Assembly: GCA_964473245.1 (NCBI GenBank)
Contig: CAYYOL010000030.1
Span: forward strand, 1 to 28,486
Length of the DNA stretch: 28,486 nt
Source: CAYZJV01 sp964473245
Lineage (GTDB): Bacteria; Spirochaetota; Spirochaetia; Sphaerochaetales; Sphaerochaetaceae
Direction of reading: 5' to 3'
Part shown: positions 1 through 7,057 of the stretch, one piece after another
Numbering within the stretch: position 1 is the stretch's first letter
Layout of the letters: every line of letters starts with the position of its first letter
Position numbers and translations under genes: made by a program
The notes under the pieces: model-generated
Database searches by the model: none
Told to the model about the DNA's origin: nothing
What the model saw: the letters and a program-made list of their open reading frames with translations, nothing else

Positions 1-259
1 CCAAGGTCCTTTGTAACATGAGAACAACCTTACTAGGCAATGGAGAAATGTTCCAGTAAAACCGAAAGTATATCGACTTGCTGTCACATACGGATTGCTC
101 CTGGGGTGACACAGCTTGCGCAAACAAGTATATAAGTATATTTATGTAATATATAAGTTAGTTTTATCGCAAAATATATCAATTTTGTATTTATACCCTT
201 GACTTTCAAGACAATGAAGCCGATGCTATACATAGAAGATAAACCCGAGGAGGTCTTAT
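1..259. other. Left-edge region without a gene; leader of the NifX-like gene
   Basis: No open frame of convincing length is seen on either strand. Positions 125-195 are very A+T rich. A short inverted repeat (TGTCAC at 82-87 and GTGACA at 106-111) could form a weak hairpin but has no T-tract. TTGACT at 199-204 resembles a -35 box, but the TGCTATACA extended -10-like sequence at 224-232 is 22 bp away, so no standard promoter can be drawn with confidence. A good ribosome binding site (GAGGAGG, about 247-253) precedes the ATG at 260. Confidence 0.35.
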
Positions 260-616
260 ATGAAACGGATAGCTGTCGCGGCCGAGAAAGATGTGGTGAG
301 TGATCATTTTGGTCTTTGTGAAGACTTCATGTTTTTCAACACCGAAAATGGGAAAATCACGAAAATCGAGAAACTCGTCAACCCTGGACACGTGCCCTGT
401 GAACTGCCCGAAAAGATCATCGCAAACGGTGCTGATACGATAATCTCAGGGAATCTTGGGAAGAATGCAGCGAATATCTTCAAGATGAATGGCGTAGAGG
501 TTGTCGTTGGCGCATCTGGAGAGGCTCGCGAAGTGGTAGATGCTTACATCCATGGTGACCTGAAGAGCACCGGTGAGCTCTGCGATGCATGGAACTGTGA
601 ATTCCTTTCAAACTGA
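260..616 (+). CDS. NifX/NifB-type dinitrogenase iron-molybdenum cofactor family protein
   Basis: A 118-residue protein that fits the small single-domain 'dinitrogenase iron-molybdenum cofactor biosynthesis' family (NifX, NafY, NifB C-terminal domain; RNase H-like fold). Visible hallmarks are the N-terminal strand MKRIAVAAEKD, the family signature V-x2-HFG at about residues 14-19 followed by a run of aromatic residues, and the central ADTIISGNLGKNA segment. Family members bind iron-sulphur or Fe-Mo cluster precursors. Most in non-diazotrophs have no proven role, and nothing else here points to nitrogenase. The C-terminus carries two cysteines (CDAWNC), which are extra potential metal ligands. 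The ATG has a strong GAGGAGG site. The gene stands alone and converges on the MFS gene, separated by a long hairpin. Confidence 0.85.
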   Translation: MKRIAVAAEKDVVSDHFGLCEDFMFFNTENGKITKIEKLVNPGHVPCELPEKIIANGADTIISGNLGKNAANIFKMNGVEVVVGASGEAREVVDAYIHGDLKSTGELCDAWNCEFLSN

Positions 617-641
617 CTAGTTTTAACTCATACTAACGAGA

Positions 642-708
642 AGAGGGGCCTTCTCCTTGGCGTGCAGGGAGTGTACTGAAGTCGATTCGGTATACACGAA
701 GGCCCTCT
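642..708. repeat. Long imperfect hairpin between convergent genes
   Basis: AGAGGGGCCTTC (642-653) pairs with GAAGGCCCTCT (698-708) with one extra G. Inside it, GTGTACTGAA (671-680) pairs with TTCGG-TA-TACAC (687-697), closing on a GTCGA loop. It lies between the stops of the NifX-like gene and the MFS gene. It may act as a bidirectional transcription end or 3' stabiliser. There is no T-tract on either side, so it is not a textbook intrinsic terminator. Confidence 0.5.
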
Positions 709-722
709 ATATATGCCAACCA

Positions 723-2054
723 CTACCGATAGAAACGAACACGAATCACTAAAATCAACAGAAGCATCGAAGCAACCACTCCACCAAATCCTGCTACCTG
801 GTACCCACCAGTCATACTGAAAGCCAAGCTGAACAGCCATGGTCCCACAGCACTTCCGGCTACAGCCATGGACATGGCAAAACCACTGATAGCTCCCAAG
901 TGCCTTCTGCCGTACAACTTCGGCCATGAGACGATTTGGAGCATGCCGAGCATACCTGTTCCCATACCGAAGAACACCATAGCCATATAACGAGCCCAAG
1001 GATATAGGATCCAAGCAAGGGAGACCGAGGCGAAGATCATGGCAACCGCAAACGCACCATACATCCATCTCAAAGAAATTCTGTCACTTAGATAACTTCC
1101 GAAGAATCTTGTCGCCATGGAGACTACAGACATGGGAAGAAATATTGAAACTGCTTCGGAAGCGGAGAATCCTACCTGATCGAATATTGAAACGACATGG
1201 AACGTGAAAGCTGTATTATACAGCGACCAGAACCCGATCATGCCGAGCATGACCCAATACTCTGGCCGTTTTCTCGCCTCCCTCACGGTCAACTCTTTCA
1301 CAGCATCTTGTGCATGAGTACGAGGGTTTCCCAAGTTGGGTGTCATACCCTCTTCTACAACCATACCACAAACCTCCGGGCTGGACCGAAAGAAAAGCAA
1401 TACGACTGGTAGAAACAGCACCACGAGAATCCACGCAATGACGATCAATGCACCATTCCAATCATACATTTGGATAAGCGACTGCAGCGGTTGTGGAGCA
1501 TACGAGAAACCGAAAGCAGTAATGAGCCCCATGATCCCTACTACAAATCCTCTTCTTGAGCTGAACCAACGAGCCACCATGCCGCGAGAGACTATGGTGA
1601 GCACCCCCTGACCGAAGAATCGAATACCAAAGAACCCGATGACTACTATCAACAAAGCAGAGAACGTTGGTGAAATGCCGGTATTTGTAGAGATAGCGGT
1701 TGTGATGATCGGAGAATAGGCAAGAATCAACAGAAATCCAGCAAGTGCTACCGCTGCGATAGATGCGGCAATGCGTGCTCCATAGATATCATAGAGCGCT
1801 CCGGCACGAGGTATCAACAGGCTACTGGCAAGGGTTCCAACCATGTATGCCGTGGAGATCGATACGCGAGAAAGTTGCAAGTTCTGTATGAAGTGATCGG
1901 TGAAAACCGATACTCCCATGGTCTGTCCGGGAATGCTTGCGAGAACACCAAGAGAACCTACGGCCAGAATGATCCAGCCATAATAAAAAGGAAGACGGGA
2001 CACAATCTGATTGCGTCTCCTACTCCCTACTGAGGAGTCATCTATAGACACCAT
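723..2054 (-). CDS. MFS transporter (oxalate/formate antiporter-like subgroup)
   Basis: A 443-residue polytopic membrane protein with about 12 hydrophobic segments in two halves separated by a charged central loop, the size and layout of the major facilitator superfamily. The first helix begins YYGWIILAVGSLG, typical of the OFA/monocarboxylate-like subgroup, and the loop after helix 2 holds GALYDIYGAR, an MFS motif A variant. The substrate cannot be told from sequence. I place the start at the ATG at 2054 because AAGGAG lies just upstream; the adjacent GTG (2051) is an alternative with better spacing. A longer frame opens with TTG at 2111, but that codon falls inside a plausible -35 element and lacks a ribosome binding site. 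The gene is divergent from the HD-domain gene. Confidence 0.85.
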   Translation of the reverse strand: MVSIDDSSVGSRRRNQIVSRLPFYYGWIILAVGSLGVLASIPGQTMGVSVFTDHFIQNLQLSRVSISTAYMVGTLASSLLIPRAGALYDIYGARIAASIAAVALAGFLLILAYSPIITTAISTNTGISPTFSALLIVVIGFFGIRFFGQGVLTIVSRGMVARWFSSRRGFVVGIMGLITAFGFSYAPQPLQSLIQMYDWNGALIVIAWILVVLFLPVVLLFFRSSPEVCGMVVEEGMTPNLGNPRTHAQDAVKELTVREARKRPEYWVMLGMIGFWSLYNTAFTFHVVSIFDQVGFSASEAVSIFLPMSVVSMATRFFGSYLSDRISLRWMYGAFAVAMIFASVSLAWILYPWARYMAMVFFGMGTGMLGMLQIVSWPKLYGRRHLGAISGFAMSMAVAGSAVGPWLFSLAFSMTGGYQVAGFGGVVASMLLLILVIRVRFYR

Positions 2055-2082
2055 TAGCTCCTTATGTGAATGATATCTGGCA

Positions 2083-2111
2083 ATCATGTCATGTTTTGGT
2101 GGTTTGCTCAA
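2083..2111 (-). promoter_or_regulatory. Candidate sigma70 promoter of the MFS gene
   Basis: On the minus strand TTGAGC (2111-2106) and CATGAT (2088-2083) are separated by 17 bp. This gives 4/6 and 4/6 matches to the consensus. The implied start near 2076 leaves a leader of about 20 nt before the ATG at 2054. Confidence 0.4.
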
Positions 2112-2155
2112 CCAAGATGGATGAGTTTCCTGTATTGTCGTGACATGATACGTGG

Positions 2156-2184
2156 TTGACTATTCTCCTATATTTTTCTAGATT
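2156..2184 (+). promoter_or_regulatory. Candidate sigma70 promoter of the HD-domain gene
   Basis: TTGACT (2156-2161) and TAGATT (2179-2184) are separated by exactly 17 bp. The implied start near 2191 lies just before a very strong ribosome binding site (AAAGGAGG, 2199-2206). This supports a protein start downstream of 2206 rather than at the TTG at 2156. Confidence 0.55.
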
Positions 2185-2212
2185 TGTACCAATTCCAGAA
2201 AGGAGGAATTGT

Positions 2213-2926
2213 CTGTACTACACACATCCTGCATCGATCCTGCTGAATTGGAACCATAGACAATTGAGACGTTTGTTTGGTATTGCCATCGGATTGTTTG
2301 TTTTGTATGTGCTCTCCGATTTGATTGTTCATATGCATGCGTTCTATTCACAGAGCGATCTGCTCGTGGTCATCACCACCTCTCTGCTGATGCTCCTCAT
2401 AGCTGTACATGTCCACTTTTTCATGGTTCGTACCGGCTTGGTGCCACAGCTCATTGCACGACCGCATAAAGCGGAGTTCCAAGCAATTGTCTCCGATATC
2501 ATCGATCATGAAGAGTTCGTGAAGCTGAAGGATTTCCACCACCACACCTCGCCAATATTCGATCATGTGGTTCGTGTCTCGTACCTCTCATATGCAACAA
2601 GCAAGGCGCTCGGCTTTGACTACAGATCTGCAGCAAGAGGTGGTCTTCTACACGATTTTTTCCTCTACGACTGGAGAGAGAGAAAATCCAACGATGAAAG
2701 ACGCTCCTTGCATGGTAAGGAACATCCTCACATCGCGCTGGCGAATGCCAGAACTCACTTTGCAGTCAACGATCGAGAAGCCGATATCATTGTGAAACAC
2801 ATGTACCCGAAGACCAGAGCTTTGCCACGGTACAAAGAGAGCTTTGTGGTCTCTCTTATGGACAAGGTAGCCGCAATCATCGAGTATTTCTGTCACAGCC
2901 TCCAATGCTTGCCCAAGAGTATGTGA
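2213..2926 (+). CDS. Membrane-anchored HD-domain phosphohydrolase
   Basis: About 237 residues: an N-terminal pair of hydrophobic helices (one near GIAIGLFVLYVLSDLI, the second near LLVVITTSLLMLLIAVHV), then a cytoplasmic HD domain. Metal-binding features are HHHTSPIFDH, the central HD doublet in GGLLHDFFLYDW, a downstream HPHIALANA histidine, and DK in MDKVAA. The nearest relatives I know are the short HD hydrolases of spirochaetes and Firmicutes, predicted phosphohydrolases with unknown substrates. Start choice is awkward. AAAGGAGG at 2199-2206 is ideally spaced for an in-frame CTG at 2213; the only upstream in-frame start is a TTG at 2156 inside the predicted promoter. The stop is followed within about 10 bp by the terminator of the opposing gene. 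Confidence 0.8.
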   Translation: MYYTHPASILLNWNHRQLRRLFGIAIGLFVLYVLSDLIVHMHAFYSQSDLLVVITTSLLMLLIAVHVHFFMVRTGLVPQLIARPHKAEFQAIVSDIIDHEEFVKLKDFHHHTSPIFDHVVRVSYLSYATSKALGFDYRSAARGGLLHDFFLYDWRERKSNDERRSLHGKEHPHIALANARTHFAVNDREADIIVKHMYPKTRALPRYKESFVVSLMDKVAAIIEYFCHSLQCLPKSM

Positions 2927-2936
2927 TTGGTATCCC

Positions 2937-2963
2937 AAAAAAAACTGGCCAGAACCTGGCCAG
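2937..2963 (-). terminator. Intrinsic terminator of the LPP20-like lipoprotein gene
   Basis: Two copies of the self-complementary CTGGCCAG (2945-2952 and 2956-2963) form an 8-bp stem with a 3-nt loop. On the minus strand the stem is followed directly by a run of eight T (A at 2937-2944 on the plus strand). It sits 28 bp past the lipoprotein stop and 10 bp past the stop of the opposing HD-domain gene. Confidence 0.9.
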
Positions 2964-2990
2964 CATATGGAACGGGGAGCTTGCAGAATA

Positions 2991-3566
2991 TTATTGATTC
3001 TTAAGCGTCTCCTCAAGCATCTTGAGTGCACCATCCATCTTGTATTCGGCATAGAGAGCCGCCTCGTTCAGCTCGAACTGCTTCGTAGCTGCTTCGAACG
3101 CCTTGGTGGTGTTCTCCTTAGGCATACTCAACAATACCCAGACACCATTGTCCGGATCCACCCAAACCTCTTCCTGAGTGACACCCATGAGCGCATTGTT
3201 GCTGGTTTGGCGGGAAATCGACTCGAAAGCCTCAATGGCCTGCCTATTATCCCCGGAACCCATGTCGCTCGTGTAGTTCACTACCACGGTATCAACAGTG
3301 GTATTGATCCAAGACGAGATCTTCTCTTTAGCATCGGCATTCGCTCGTTTGATCGAGTTGGCCTTGTTGCTCAATTTGGCATACCCGGTCTCGTAATGAA
3401 CATCGGCCGCACGAGGGGTCGAATTCACCCAAGCCGGTTGAGGAATGCCCTCAGCACCAATGATAACAGGCACTTTCGGCTCCGCTGCCTGCTCGGTCGA
3501 TGCACATCCCATAAGGACCAAAACCAACGCAGCCACAAAAATTCCTAAGACATAAATTTTCTTCAT
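2991..3566 (-). CDS. LPP20-family outer-envelope lipoprotein
   Basis: A 191-residue exported lipoprotein. Residues 1-20 form a signal peptide ending in the lipobox L-M-G-C, with lipidated Cys21. The mature part has the LPP20-like layout: QPAWVNSTP, then ETGYAKLSNKANSIKRANADAKEKI (a variant of the family's 'G-x-A-x6-A-x4-A-x2-A' helix), then a mixed segment ending VWVLLSMP and a C-terminal charged helix. Family members are surface or periplasmic lipoproteins of spirochaetes and epsilonproteobacteria; their biochemical role is largely unknown. GAGGGGA precedes the ATG. The gene is monocistronic, with a clear terminator at 2937-2963 and an inverted repeat upstream (3608-3632) that may be an operator. 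Confidence 0.8.
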   Translation of the reverse strand: MKKIYVLGIFVAALVLVLMGCASTEQAAEPKVPVIIGAEGIPQPAWVNSTPRAADVHYETGYAKLSNKANSIKRANADAKEKISSWINTTVDTVVVNYTSDMGSGDNRQAIEAFESISRQTSNNALMGVTQEEVWVDPDNGVWVLLSMPKENTTKAFEAATKQFELNEAALYAEYKMDGALKMLEETLKNQ

Positions 3567-3607
3567 AGTTTCCCCTCTCTTTCATTTTCGGCCCATCAGG
3601 CTACCAT

Positions 3608-3632
3608 TGATAGTAACCCACCAACACTATCA
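3608..3632. promoter_or_regulatory. Perfect 7-bp inverted repeat upstream of the lipoprotein gene
   Basis: TGATAGT and ACTATCA are separated by 11 bp, a spacing typical of operators for dimeric helix-turn-helix regulators. It lies about 45-65 bp upstream of the lipoprotein ATG and overlaps the only -10-like hexamer found there on the minus strand (TACTAT). The binding protein is unknown. Confidence 0.45.
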
Positions 3633-3861
3633 GAGCAATTATTATTTGCAAAAAATGTTTTACTCCGTGACCGAAAACCAGAAGAATCAAGGGGTAATAG
3701 ATCAGTTCAAACTTCGAGGAGTGTATCCACTACCTGCACGATCAGCAAAGAATCGTAGTTGGGAAATGATTTCGCATACATGAACAATCCTGTATCCACC
3801 CTATAAAAAGGATTATCGCATGTGTTGTCACTGCCCAAGACTCGTAGATGACACCTTTATC

Positions 3862-3890
3862 TTGCCATTTCCTCCCGTCAATCGTATAGT
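3862..3890 (+). promoter_or_regulatory. Strong sigma70 promoter of the DUF1295-msrBA-C69 operon
   Basis: TTGCCA (5/6) and TATAGT (5/6) are separated by exactly 17 bp. The expected start, about 7 nt after the -10, falls on position 3897, the A of the ATG. The message would therefore be leaderless, consistent with the absence of a usable Shine-Dalgarno sequence. Confidence 0.75.
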
Positions 3891-3896
3891 TGAGGC

Positions 3897-4826
3897 ATGA
3901 AAATAACAGGAAAAACCATCTTCTTCTTCTTTGTCATCATCATAGGATGTTTCGTGGCGGGGATGAGTATTATGCCAATTGAATCCCATGGGGCATTGGC
4001 AACCGTTGCGATCGTCACATTGCTGACTGCATCTGTGAGCTTCCTATTCGGTCTGATCACCGGAGACTATTCGTGGACGGACCGACTATGGAGTACCACA
4101 CCAGTCGCGTATGCTTGGATCTATGCGTATGCAGGTGCATGGAGTTTCGTTTCGGTCGTCGGGGCACTTCTCGTGACACTCTGGGGAGCACGGCTTACGT
4201 TCAATTTTGCACGTCGTGGAGGCTACACTGGAGGAGAAGACTATCGATGGCCAATTCTCAGAGAAAAAATCGGCAACTCAGTACTCTGGCAGCTGTTTAA
4301 TCTTCTGTTCATAGCTGGCTATCAGCAGTTCCTCTTCATCTGCTTCACCGTGCCACTCTATATGGTAGCAACAACGGTCAGAGGAGCTTATACACCAGTT
4401 ATCTCAGTAGGTGTATTGCTGTTCCTCTTCTTCCTTGTGCTTGAGACAGTAGCCGATCAGCAGCAATACGATTTTCAGCAAGCGAAATATGGACTCAAGG
4501 ATAAAGAGAAGTCACTTGAGGCAGACTACAAACGTGGATTCAGAACAACTGGATTGTTTGCGATCTCACGCCATCCGAACTATCTCGGAGAACTTGGCGT
4601 GTGGTGGAGCATATATATGATAAGTGTAGGAAGTATGGGGACTTTGGTTCATTGGAGTCTCTTCGGCCCGATACTTCTCACACTCCTCTTCGTTGGATCG
4701 ACCAAATTCACCGAAGGCATCACCACAGCAAAGTATCCGCAGTACAAGGAGTATCAAGAGAGAGTATGGCCTATCTTCCCGAAGCTGAGACGCCCAGAAG
4801 AGAGACCAATTGGAGAGTCGGCATGA
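3897..4826 (+). CDS. DUF1295 / steroid 5-alpha-reductase-like membrane enzyme
   Basis: A 309-residue integral membrane protein with about seven hydrophobic segments. The C-terminal hallmark GLFAISRHPNYLGE (about residues 216-229), followed by WW and a distal Y-P-x-Y-x-E-Y-Q segment, is characteristic of DUF1295 and the related isoprenylcysteine methyltransferase / steroid reductase superfamily. Relatives bind NADPH or S-adenosylmethionine at this region; the substrate here is unknown. It is the first gene of an operon: its TGA overlaps the ATG of msrBA by 4 nt. The ATG lies where transcription is predicted to begin, and GAGG sits only one base before it, too close to act as a normal ribosome binding site. 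Confidence 0.85.
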   Translation: MKITGKTIFFFFVIIIGCFVAGMSIMPIESHGALATVAIVTLLTASVSFLFGLITGDYSWTDRLWSTTPVAYAWIYAYAGAWSFVSVVGALLVTLWGARLTFNFARRGGYTGGEDYRWPILREKIGNSVLWQLFNLLFIAGYQQFLFICFTVPLYMVATTVRGAYTPVISVGVLLFLFFLVLETVADQQQYDFQQAKYGLKDKEKSLEADYKRGFRTTGLFAISRHPNYLGELGVWWSIYMISVGSMGTLVHWSLFGPILLTLLFVGSTKFTEGITTAKYPQYKEYQERVWPIFPKLRRPEERPIGESA

Positions 4827-5812
4827 AAAACTCCACGGTTCGAGTGCTCCTGATGCTCTCCCTCCTGGTCTGCAGTGTGACCGTTGGAGCTACCGGATCG
4901 GCCGAGAAGGAGGTTCCTATGAACAAATCAACCAGTGCACATGAGGTTTCTTACGAACCATTGCACGATTCACTCAAACGAAATCTGAACCCATTCGAGG
5001 CACAGATTCTCATCAATAAAGGCACAGAGCGAGCCTTTACCGGAGAGTACACAGATCATACAGAAGTGGGAACCTACTACTGCAGACAGTGTGGATCTCC
5101 ACTCTACGTGTCCCAAGACAAGTTCCACTCTAATTGTGGGTGGCCGTCATTCGACGACGAACTGCCTCATGCTGTGAAACGGTATCCGGATCCAGACGGA
5201 ATGCGGACGGAAATAGTCTGCGCAACCTGTGATGGACATCTGGGACATGTATTCCTCAATGAAGGCTTTACTGAGAAGAATACGAGACATTGTGTAAACT
5301 CGATCTCACTGCTGTTCAGAGCAGGTCCACCAGTAGCCACAGCTGTCTATGCTGGAGGTTGCTTCTGGGGCGTTGAATACCTATTGGAACAACTTGAGGG
5401 TGTGTTCTCGGTACAATCCGGGTACACCGGAGGTACGTTGGAGAACCCAACATATCAAGATGTACTGAGCCATACTACCGGTCACCTGGAAGCCGTCGAG
5501 GTGCAGTACGATCCAACGATCAACTCCTATGAAGAGCTGACCAAATATTTCTTCGAAATACACGATCCCACACAGGCCGATGGTCAGGGTCCCGATATCG
5601 GGAACCAGTACCTATCAGCCATATTCTACCGGAGCAAACATGAATTCGATACCGCACTCAAGCTGATCTCCATCCTGGAAGCACAAGGACTCACTATTGC
5701 AACACAGGTGCGCCCTGCTCGTATCTTCTGGCCAGCTGAGGAGTATCATCAGGATTACTACGAAAAGAAGGGATCCCTTCCCTACTGCCACGCGTGGCAG
5801 AAACGGTTTTGA
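4823..5812 (+). CDS. msrBA: Exported bifunctional methionine sulfoxide reductase MsrB-MsrA
   Basis: A 329-residue fusion reducing both R- and S-methionine sulfoxide in proteins. Residues 1-23 are a signal peptide (cleavage after VGA is likely; the LLVC sequence is only a poor lipobox). MsrB occupies about 43-166: zinc cysteines C87, C90, C133 and C136, the NCGWPSF motif, and catalytic C157 in RHCVNS. MsrA occupies about 172-329: catalytic C180 in GGCFWG, then GHLEAVEVQYDP and a late Cys in PYCHAW as probable resolving residue. The B-before-A order is known in treponemes. The ATG overlaps the DUF1295 stop and has TTGGAGAG upstream; a longer in-frame opening within the previous gene is not credible. 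Export implies repair of oxidised envelope proteins, and a reductant partner must reach the periplasm. Confidence 0.93.
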   Translation: MKNSTVRVLLMLSLLVCSVTVGATGSAEKEVPMNKSTSAHEVSYEPLHDSLKRNLNPFEAQILINKGTERAFTGEYTDHTEVGTYYCRQCGSPLYVSQDKFHSNCGWPSFDDELPHAVKRYPDPDGMRTEIVCATCDGHLGHVFLNEGFTEKNTRHCVNSISLLFRAGPPVATAVYAGGCFWGVEYLLEQLEGVFSVQSGYTGGTLENPTYQDVLSHTTGHLEAVEVQYDPTINSYEELTKYFFEIHDPTQADGQGPDIGNQYLSAIFYRSKHEFDTALKLISILEAQGLTIATQVRPARIFWPAEEYHQDYYEKKGSLPYCHAWQKRF

Positions 5813-5813
5813 C

Positions 5814-7046
5814 ATGTGCGATACGATGACCACTCGAGATGGTGAACACGGGTCGATGCTCTTCGCAAAGAACTCTGATCGCCATCCAGACGAAGTACAA
5901 CTCATACAGTATGTCGATGCCCTCGAAGGCCTGGATCATCCAACACACCCGGAACAGAGAAAACACTATGAAGCTATCCAGTATCCACGCCTTCAGGAGG
6001 CTGCACGGTCGCTGAAAAATCCACTCTCAGCACTTATCAGTCGTCCCTCATGGATATGGGGAGCGGAAATGGGTGTGAATACTGCCGGAGTGGCATTAGG
6101 AAATGAGGCTGTCTTCGCAAAGAAGGGTCCAGAGAAGAATGGACTGCTTGGAATGGATATGCTCAGGCTCACTTTGCACAATGCCTACACGGCTCGAGAG
6201 GCTGTCGCGATAACCACTGGACTCATCGAATCCTTTGGTCAAGGTGGGAATGGAAGCTATGAAGGAGTGCTCCGATACCACAACTCCTTTCTCATTGCCG
6301 ATCCGCAAGAGGCCTGGATAGTAGAGAGTGCAGGAAGATCTTGGGAAGTGAAGCAGATTGAAACCAGTGCATCGATATCAAACGCCTACACCCTAGTCGA
6401 TTTCGAACGAGAACACGCGAGTCGGATCCATCCACTCTTCACCAAGGGGAAAAGACGACAGCAACGAACTGCCGGTCTACTGAATTCTCAGAGTGGTTCA
6501 TGGAATCTCATGGCTACGATACTTCGTGACAATCGGGGAACAGTAGATTCGCTAGACAACTCCATGGCAAGCATATGCATGGACTCTTCAGGATTCGTGA
6601 AAAGCAGAACCACGGCGAGCATGATCGTAGAGTATCATGAGGGATTGCCTCTTGTCTGGTTGACCGGTGCACCCCTGCCAATCTATAACCCGTTTATCCC
6701 CTTCACTATCTCGGAAGAGGACATCGACTCGGCACCTCATGCGGATATCGGTTTTGCCTACCGATTCGCATTGGAGCGAGCAGCATTGACCAAACATCTG
6801 CTGGCTTCTCCGAAATTAGCGAAGCAGGAGATCGCGGCACTCGCTCAGCAGACCGAGCAGCGGTGTAGAGCCATGGTCCAAGACTCATGGACTCAAGGCG
6901 ATCGGTCTCAGCTAGCGGCGGCAACCAGAGCATGTCTGGCCGAAGAACAGACATATCGGAACCAGGCGAAAGAGATCTTGATAGCACATGGAGCCGACTC
7001 CAAGAGCCTCTACGAGAAGCCGGACAGCTACTATAGGTGTGGGTGA
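5814..7046 (+). CDS. C69 / secernin-type Ntn-hydrolase (dipeptidase-like)
   Basis: A 410-residue protein starting M-C-D-T, in which Cys2 becomes the N-terminal nucleophile after removal of Met. The following GSMLFAKNSDRHPDE matches the C69/secernin signature (FAKNSDR). Other family-like segments are NTAGVALGNEAVF, EAVAITTGLIESFGQGG and DPQEAWIVESAGR. Known relatives hydrolyse small peptides or amide bonds. There is no signal peptide, so it is cytoplasmic. The ATG lies one base after the msrBA stop and has no good ribosome binding site, suggesting translational coupling. A start further upstream in frame would bury the nucleophile and is rejected. Confidence 0.85.
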   Translation: MCDTMTTRDGEHGSMLFAKNSDRHPDEVQLIQYVDALEGLDHPTHPEQRKHYEAIQYPRLQEAARSLKNPLSALISRPSWIWGAEMGVNTAGVALGNEAVFAKKGPEKNGLLGMDMLRLTLHNAYTAREAVAITTGLIESFGQGGNGSYEGVLRYHNSFLIADPQEAWIVESAGRSWEVKQIETSASISNAYTLVDFEREHASRIHPLFTKGKRRQQRTAGLLNSQSGSWNLMATILRDNRGTVDSLDNSMASICMDSSGFVKSRTTASMIVEYHEGLPLVWLTGAPLPIYNPFIPFTISEEDIDSAPHADIGFAYRFALERAALTKHLLASPKLAKQEIAALAQQTEQRCRAMVQDSWTQGDRSQLAAATRACLAEEQTYRNQAKEILIAHGADSKSLYEKPDSYYRCG

Positions 7047-7057
7047 ACACGAATAAC

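Larger units (their letters stand above)
3567..3896. other. 330-bp divergent intergenic region
   Basis: No gene is seen. It holds the upstream region of the lipoprotein gene on the left, including the inverted repeat at 3608-3632, and the strong promoter of the DUF1295 operon on the right (3862-3890). The middle (3660-3860) has no ribosome binding site plus open frame longer than about 20 codons. The sequence TGTATCCAC occurs twice (near 3721 and near 3792), without further structure that I can see. Confidence 0.5.

Noticed and set aside
260..616. Evidence for nitrogen fixation
   Set aside because: The NifX/NifB-domain family is common in non-diazotrophs and there is no nif gene nearby.
2967..3548. 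A 193-codon plus-strand frame antisense to the lipoprotein gene
   Set aside because: It lies opposite a gene with clear signal peptide, lipobox and terminator; its own translation has no family features and no suitable ribosome binding site.
4601..4822. N-terminal extension of MsrBA inside the DUF1295 gene
   Set aside because: The extension is out of frame with a conserved DUF1295 region and would place the signal peptide internally; the ATG at 4823 has a proper ribosome binding site.
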